In this document: positions 33,273 to 37,545 of the stretch, one piece after another
Position numbering within the stretch: the first letter of the stretch is position 1
Layout: each line of letters opens with the position of its first letter
DNA from: an uncultured Ruminococcus sp.
GTDB lineage: Bacteria; Bacillota; Clostridia; Oscillospirales; CAG-272
Direction: 5' to 3'
Length of the DNA: 37,545 nt
NCBI GenBank assembly: GCA_902762505.1
Contig: CACWOQ010000018.1
Location: 1-37,545 of the forward strand
The notes under the pieces: model-generated
What the model was told of the DNA's origin: nothing
Seen by the model: the letters and a program-made list of their open reading frames with translations, nothing else
The model's database searches: none
Program-made: the position numbers and the translations under genes

Positions 33273-34577
33273 ATGTCCGATAACGAAAACGAACGGATAG
33301 ACACTGAAGAACAACCCGCCGCGCCGGCAGTCGACGCAGAGCCCGAGCCCTCCGGCGACGGGCGGGACGACGTTAAGAAAACGCGCCGCATCCCGCTCTT
33401 CATCGCCGTGATAGCCGCGCTCGCGGCGGCGGTGCTGTCCGCGCAGATAACGTTTCTCACCGTCAGGCAGAGCTATCATAAAAAGCTCGCCACGATCGAG
33501 CAGAGCCGCTTTGCCGACAGCAAGCTTTCACAGCTCGATCAGATATACCGCAAATACTATATAAATGATATTGACGAAAGCAAGCTCGTCGACGGGCTGA
33601 TCGAAGGCTACATCTACGGCGTCGGCGACAAATACGGCAACTATATGACCCGCGCCGAATACGACGAATATATTCAGGGTCTGCAGTCGAAGACGGACGG
33701 CGTCGGCATCTCCGTCATCTGGAACACGGAGCATCTCGCGCTCGAGGTCCTTTACGTATATGAAGGCTCTCCCGCGGAAAAAGCGGGCGTCGAGGCAGGC
33801 GATCTCATAGTCGAGGTGGACGGAAAGAGCGTCGCCGAGCAGGGATACGACAACACGGTGAACCTCGTTCGCGGCGAGAAGGGCTCGAAGGTCAGCTTAA
33901 CGCTGAGACGCGGCGAGAACTATTCCGAGCTTTTGACCGTGGAAGCCGTACGCGACACGGTCGTCGCCGACACGGTCAGGTACAAACAGTACGGCACAGT
34001 GGCGGTGATCAGTATATCGGGCTTCCATGAAAACACCCCGACCGAGCTTGCCGCCGCGATCGACGCGATCAAAAAACTCGGCTGTGACAGGATAGTGTTC
34101 GATATGAGGAACAACCCGGGCGGTCTTCTCACCTCCGTCCGCGACTCGCTCGATCTGATCCTGCCCGAGGGAACGATAGTCCGCATGGTCGACTCGGAGG
34201 GCAACTGGACTTCTCTTTCGTCCGATGCGTCCTGCGTTTCGATGCCGATGGTCGTGATAGTGAACGGGAATACGGCGTCCGCCGCCGAGCTGTTCACGTC
34301 CGCGCTGATGGATTTCGATTACGCAACGGTGATAGGCACGCAGACGTACGGCAAGGGTACGGTAACGGCGCCGTACGCGTTAAGCGACGGATCCGTCGTA
34401 TATATCTCTATGCAGCACTATTATCCGCCCACGTCCGGGAATTTTGAGGGCAGGGGCATAACGCCCGACGAGACCGTGGATCTTTCGGACGAAGCCAAAA
34501 AGATCAATTTTTACAAATTGACGTACGAAAACGACGATCAGCTCAGAAGAGCTGTCGAGATCATAAAAGAAAAATAA
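33273..34577 (+). CDS. S41 carboxy-terminal processing peptidase (CtpA-like)
   Basis: 434 aa. A polar acidic N-terminus precedes one transmembrane helix at about 45-67, so the rest is outside. A PDZ domain (about 135-220, ending in LTLRRGENYSELLTVE) is followed by the S41 core. The catalytic Ser336 lies in GNTASAAELF and Lys361 in TYGKGT; their spacing of 25 matches the family. Such proteases often control wall hydrolases, which fits its place after the FtsEX-linked M23 gene. AAAGGA precedes the ATG. Confidence 0.95.
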   Translation: MSDNENERIDTEEQPAAPAVDAEPEPSGDGRDDVKKTRRIPLFIAVIAALAAAVLSAQITFLTVRQSYHKKLATIEQSRFADSKLSQLDQIYRKYYINDIDESKLVDGLIEGYIYGVGDKYGNYMTRAEYDEYIQGLQSKTDGVGISVIWNTEHLALEVLYVYEGSPAEKAGVEAGDLIVEVDGKSVAEQGYDNTVNLVRGEKGSKVSLTLRRGENYSELLTVEAVRDTVVADTVRYKQYGTVAVISISGFHENTPTELAAAIDAIKKLGCDRIVFDMRNNPGGLLTSVRDSLDLILPEGTIVRMVDSEGNWTSLSSDASCVSMPMVVIVNGNTASAAELFTSALMDFDYATVIGTQTYGKGTVTAPYALSDGSVVYISMQHYYPPTSGNFEGRGITPDETVDLSDEAKKINFYKLTYENDDQLRRAVEIIKEK

Positions 34578-34592
34578 CAAGAGGAGCATACC

Positions 34593-35072
34593 ATGCACGA
34601 AATAACAGTAACAGAAGAAGGTCTGAAGAAGCTTACGGACGAACTCAACTATCTGAAAACGGAAAAAAAGCAGGAAGTAAAAGACGCGATAAAGACAGCG
34701 AAAGAATTCGGCGACCTGTCGGAAAACAGCGAATATGAAGCCGCAAGGACAGAGCAGGCGCAGGTCGAAGCGAGGATCACGGAGCTTGAACAGATGCTCA
34801 AGCACGTCCATCTCGTATCGGCTGACGATATATCCCACGACAGAGTAAGCGTCGGCGTCACCGTAACGGTGCGCGACGTGGAACGCGGCGAGTCGACGAA
34901 ATACGAGCTTGTCGGCTCAACCGAGGCGGATCCGTTCGCAAACCGCATTTCCGACACCTCGCCGATAGGCAAGGCGATAATCGGCGCGAAGACCGGCGAC
35001 AAGGTCACGGTACATCTTCCGAAACGTGATCTTACGATCATAATAGAAAACATAGAAAAGAGCAAGGACTGA
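34593..35072 (+). CDS. greA: Transcription elongation factor GreA
   Basis: 159 aa. The N-terminal coiled coil holds the acidic tip ([15 protein letters not shown]), and the C-terminal FKBP-like domain ends in [20 protein letters not shown]. It rescues backtracked RNA polymerase by stimulating transcript cleavage. AGAGGAG precedes the ATG. It starts 15 bp after ctpA and ends 4 bp before lysS, the common greA-lysS pairing. Confidence 0.97.
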   Translation: MHEITVTEEGLKKLTDELNYLKTEKKQEVKDAIKTAKEFGDLSENSEYEAARTEQAQVEARITELEQMLKHVHLVSADDISHDRVSVGVTVTVRDVERGESTKYELVGSTEADPFANRISDTSPIGKAIIGAKTGDKVTVHLPKRDLTIIIENIEKSKD

Positions 35073-35076
35073 AAAA

Positions 35077-37056
35077 ATGAGCGAAAACGTAAATAACACG
35101 GCTGATCTTTCGGATATTCTCGCGGTACGCCGTCAGAAGCTCGCCGATCTGCAGGCGGAGGGGAACGACCCGTTCGTCATAACAAAATACAACGTAACAA
35201 ATCACAGCACCGATATAACAAACGATTACGACGCGGAAACGGGCGCCTTCAAAACGCTTGAGGGAAAGACCGTCTCCGTCGCCGGCAGACTTATGTCGAA
35301 GCGTATAATGGGCAAGGCGTCGTTCTGCCACGTGCAGGATCTTTGCGGCACGGTACAGGCGTACGTCGCGCGCGACAACGTGGGCGAGGAGGAATACGCC
35401 GGCTTCAAGAAGATGGATATAGGCGATATCGTCGGTATCGAGGGCACAGTCTTCGCAACGAAAACGGGAGAGCCGTCCATCCACGCGACGAAGGTCACGC
35501 TGCTTTCGAAGAGCCTGCGCCCCCTGCCCGAAAAATTCCACGGGCTGACGAATACCGATATGCGCTACCGCCAGCGTTATATCGACCTCATAATGAATCC
35601 CGACACGAAGGATACGATGATAAAGAGATCGCGCATCATAAGCACTATACGCAGATATCTTGACGCGCAGGGCTTCCTCGAGGTCGAGACGCCGATGCTC
35701 GTTCAGAACGCCGGCGGCGCCGCGGCGAGACCCTTTGAAACGCACTTCAACGCGCTTGACGAGGATCTCCGCCTCCGCATATCGCTCGAGCTTTATCTGA
35801 AGCGCCTTATCGTCGGCGGACTTGAAAAGGTCTACGAGATAGGCAGAGTTTTCAGAAACGAAGGGCTTGACACGCGCCACAACCCCGAATTCACGCTGAT
35901 GGAGCTTTATCAGGCGTACACCGATTATCACGGAATGATGGATCTGACCGAAAACCTTTACCGCCACGTGGCGAAGGAAGTGCTCGGCTCCGCGAAGATC
36001 GTTTACAACGGGATCGAGATGGATCTCGAAAAGCCGTTCGAGCGCATCACCATGGTCGACGCCGTAAAGAAATACTCGGGCGTTGATTTCAAGGAAGTCA
36101 AAACGCTTGAAGAGGCGAGAGCGCTTGCAAAGGCTCACAATATCGCATACGAGGAACGCCACAAGAAGGGCGATATACTCAACCTGTTCTTTGAGGAATA
36201 CGTTGAAGACAAACTCATCCAGCCGACGTTCGTAATGGATCACCCGATAGAGATCTCGCCGCTGACGAAGCGCAAGCCTGATGATCCCGAATACGTTGAA
36301 AGATTCGAATTCTTCATGAACGGCTGGGAGATGGCGAACGCGTACTCCGAGCTGAACGACCCGATAGACCAGCGCGCGCGTTTCGCCGCGCAGGACGAGC
36401 TCGCCGCTCAGGGCGACGAGGAAGCCAACCACACCGACGAGGACTTTCTGAACGCGCTTGAGATCGGTATGCCCCCCACGGGCGGCATCGGCTTCGGTAT
36501 TGACCGCATGTGCATGCTGCTTACAAATTCGGCGGCAATACGCGACGTGCTCCTCTTCCCGACTATGAAGTCCGTCAAGACCGGATCGGAGGAAAAAGAG
36601 GGAGGATCCGAGACGTCCGAAAAGGCGGTCGAATCGGCGCCCGTGATCGAAGGCGCACCGATCATTTCGGCAGAAAAACCCGACTTTTCAAACGTACAGA
36701 TCGAGCCGCTGTTCTCCGATTACGTCGATTTTGAGACCTTCTCAAAGTCCGATTTCCGTGCCGTAAAGGTACTCGAATGCGAAGCTGTTCAGAAGTCAAA
36801 GAAGCTTTTGAAGTTCACGCTTGACGACGGAACGGGTACTCCGCGCACGATACTGTCAGGTATCCACGCGTTTTACGAGCCGGAACAGCTGATCGGAAAA
36901 ACCTGCATAGCCATAACGAATCTGCCGCCCCGCGCGATGATGGGAATAGAATCCTGCGGCATGCTGATCTCCGCCGTCCATAAAGAGGGCGACGAAGAAA
37001 AACTGCATCTGTTGCAGGTCGATCCGCATATCCCCGCCGGCGCAAAGCTGTATTAA
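35077..37056 (+). CDS. lysS: Class II lysyl-tRNA synthetase with C-terminal tRNA-binding domain
   Basis: 659 aa, about 150 longer than standard LysRS. An N-terminal OB anticodon-binding domain (about 55-165) is followed by the class II core. Motif 2 is [16 protein letters not shown] (258-273) and motif 3 GIGFGIDRM (about 470-478). After an acidic linker (about 505-545), residues from about 549 form a second OB fold of the EMAP-II/Trbp111/MetRS-C type ([16 protein letters not shown] ... [19 protein letters not shown]). This should raise general tRNA affinity. AAGGA lies 8 bp before the ATG, coupled to greA. Confidence 0.95.
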   Translation: MSENVNNTADLSDILAVRRQKLADLQAEGNDPFVITKYNVTNHSTDITNDYDAETGAFKTLEGKTVSVAGRLMSKRIMGKASFCHVQDLCGTVQAYVARDNVGEEEYAGFKKMDIGDIVGIEGTVFATKTGEPSIHATKVTLLSKSLRPLPEKFHGLTNTDMRYRQRYIDLIMNPDTKDTMIKRSRIISTIRRYLDAQGFLEVETPMLVQNAGGAAARPFETHFNALDEDLRLRISLELYLKRLIVGGLEKVYEIGRVFRNEGLDTRHNPEFTLMELYQAYTDYHGMMDLTENLYRHVAKEVLGSAKIVYNGIEMDLEKPFERITMVDAVKKYSGVDFKEVKTLEEARALAKAHNIAYEERHKKGDILNLFFEEYVEDKLIQPTFVMDHPIEISPLTKRKPDDPEYVERFEFFMNGWEMANAYSELNDPIDQRARFAAQDELAAQGDEEANHTDEDFLNALEIGMPPTGGIGFGIDRMCMLLTNSAAIRDVLLFPTMKSVKTGSEEKEGGSETSEKAVESAPVIEGAPIISAEKPDFSNVQIEPLFSDYVDFETFSKSDFRAVKVLECEAVQKSKKLLKFTLDDGTGTPRTILSGIHAFYEPEQLIGKTCIAITNLPPRAMMGIESCGMLISAVHKEGDEEKLHLLQVDPHIPAGAKLY

Positions 37057-37114
37057 AAGTACACCAAAGTGGTCGTAAACCGTTAAATACGATCGAAAAT
37101 CGCACATTTTTACC

Positions 37115-37141
37115 AAGAGCTCCGATTTGTTCGGGGCTCTT
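37115..37141. repeat. Hairpin after lysS
   Basis: AAGAGCTCCGA (37115-37125) pairs with TCGGGGCTCTT (37131-37141): 11 bp with one G-T pair and a 5-nt loop. No T-run follows on either strand, so terminator function is unproven. Shorter hairpins, GCCTA/TAGGC (37154-37170) overlapping TAGTG/CACTA (37157-37174), and TTGTC/GACAA (37183-37197), follow before the next gene. Confidence 0.45.
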
Positions 37142-37222
37142 GCTGAACCATCAGCCTAGTGGATATAGGCACTATCTCGGTATTGTCAAAGCGACAAATC
37201 GGGATTATACGGAGGGATTTAT

Positions 37223-37545
37223 ATGAAAAAGATTATAACAGCTATATTCGCCATCATAATTTGTTTATTTACGATGACAGGCTGCATGAAAAAATCCTTG
37301 CCGGATTTACCGAATGATGCTATTGAATTTGACATGGGAACATTTCATGACAACGAACATGATGATGCATTGTTTGGCTCAATTGAGTACGGCGGCAGGG
37401 TTTATATTCCGTATGGCACTGTTAATAATAGATACAACCGGAGCTGCATCGATTCATGCATAGGATACATTATCCAAAATGAGCATAGTTCATCCGTCAT
37501 TGATCCATACAATACAAATCGAAGGATATATACACTGTCAGGGGA
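37223..37545 (+). CDS. Partial lipoprotein of unknown function, cut by the window end
   Basis: The first 107 codons are seen without a stop. The signal peptide ends in the lipobox MTGC (Cys21). The mature part begins acidic and polar (EFDMGTFHDNEHDD), followed by SIEYGGRVYIPYGTVNNRY, a beta-type segment. GGAGGG lies 6 bp before the ATG. The gene is clearly AT-richer and uses A/T-ending codons far more than the rest of the window, suggesting recent acquisition. No family was recognised. Confidence 0.8.
   Translation, partial: MKKIITAIFAIIICLFTMTGCMKKSLPDLPNDAIEFDMGTFHDNEHDDALFGSIEYGGRVYIPYGTVNNRYNRSCIDSCIGYIIQNEHSSSVIDPYNTNRRIYTLSG

Noticed and set aside
35038..36432. Minus-strand open frame (464 codons) within lysS
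   Set aside because: Complement of the LysRS core; hydrophobic/Arg-rich artefact with no start signals.

Overview
The window looks like a chromosomal segment of an uncultured, fairly GC-rich Clostridia-class Bacillota, probably a gut or rumen relative of Oscillospirales or Christensenellales. The evidence is the Gram-positive division set (sepF, yggT/ylmG, divIVA, ftsEX), classical sigma-A promoters, strong AGGAGG-type ribosome binding sites, and several lipoproteins with Thr/Glu-rich linkers behind the lipobox. No rRNA, tRNA, insertion sequence or CRISPR array was found.

Left third (1-12.9 kb), lineage-specific surface and sugar genes. A leftward GH93-like beta-propeller lipoprotein comes first, followed by a large unrecognised membrane-anchored protein. 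Next is a GH127-like glycosidase, translationally coupled to an SDR oxidoreductase and followed by a lipoprotein. Then comes a CotH-kinase-like lipoprotein, a small lipoprotein and a cysteine desulfurase in one tight operon. A SurA/PrsA-like membrane foldase and a leftward eight-segment membrane protein end the region.

Middle (13.0-22.9 kb), one leftward operon of eleven closely packed genes: queA, miaA, an HlyD-like adaptor, tldD, tldE/pmbA, yggS/ylmE, sepF, yggT/ylmG, divIVA, lspA, rluD. It joins tRNA modification, the TldD/E protease and the Gram-positive division cluster. ileS and ylmH, which many relatives carry here, are absent. The promoter assigned to this operon faces a promoter for dapA, so the two 5' untranslated regions would overlap antisense. 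A 9-bp inverted repeat flanks the operon promoter.

Right third (22.9-37.5 kb). dapA and a Cof-type HAD phosphatase run rightward and share a bidirectional terminator with a leftward murE-family ligase/lipoprotein pair. The ligase lacks the DNPR motif typical of diaminopimelate-adding MurE. It is divergent from an XRE-cupin regulator that is coupled to rsmE. Then follow a CdaR/PucR-type regulator, ftsE, ftsX, an EnvC-like M23 hydrolase, a CtpA-type S41 protease, greA, and a lysS that carries an extra C-terminal tRNA-binding domain. The last 320 bp encode the start of a visibly more AT-rich lipoprotein, cut by the window edge.

Taken together, the core genes serve envelope growth and division: precursor synthesis (dapA, murE), septum assembly (sepF, divIVA, ftsEX) and wall hydrolysis (M23, with a CtpA-type protease). 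They also serve lipoprotein maturation (lspA) and translation (queA, miaA, rluD, rsmE, greA, lysS). I see no defence system or clearly new multi-gene machine. The best leads are the face-to-face queA/dapA promoters, the atypical Mur ligase, the CotH-lipoprotein-desulfurase operon, and TldD/E inside a division operon.
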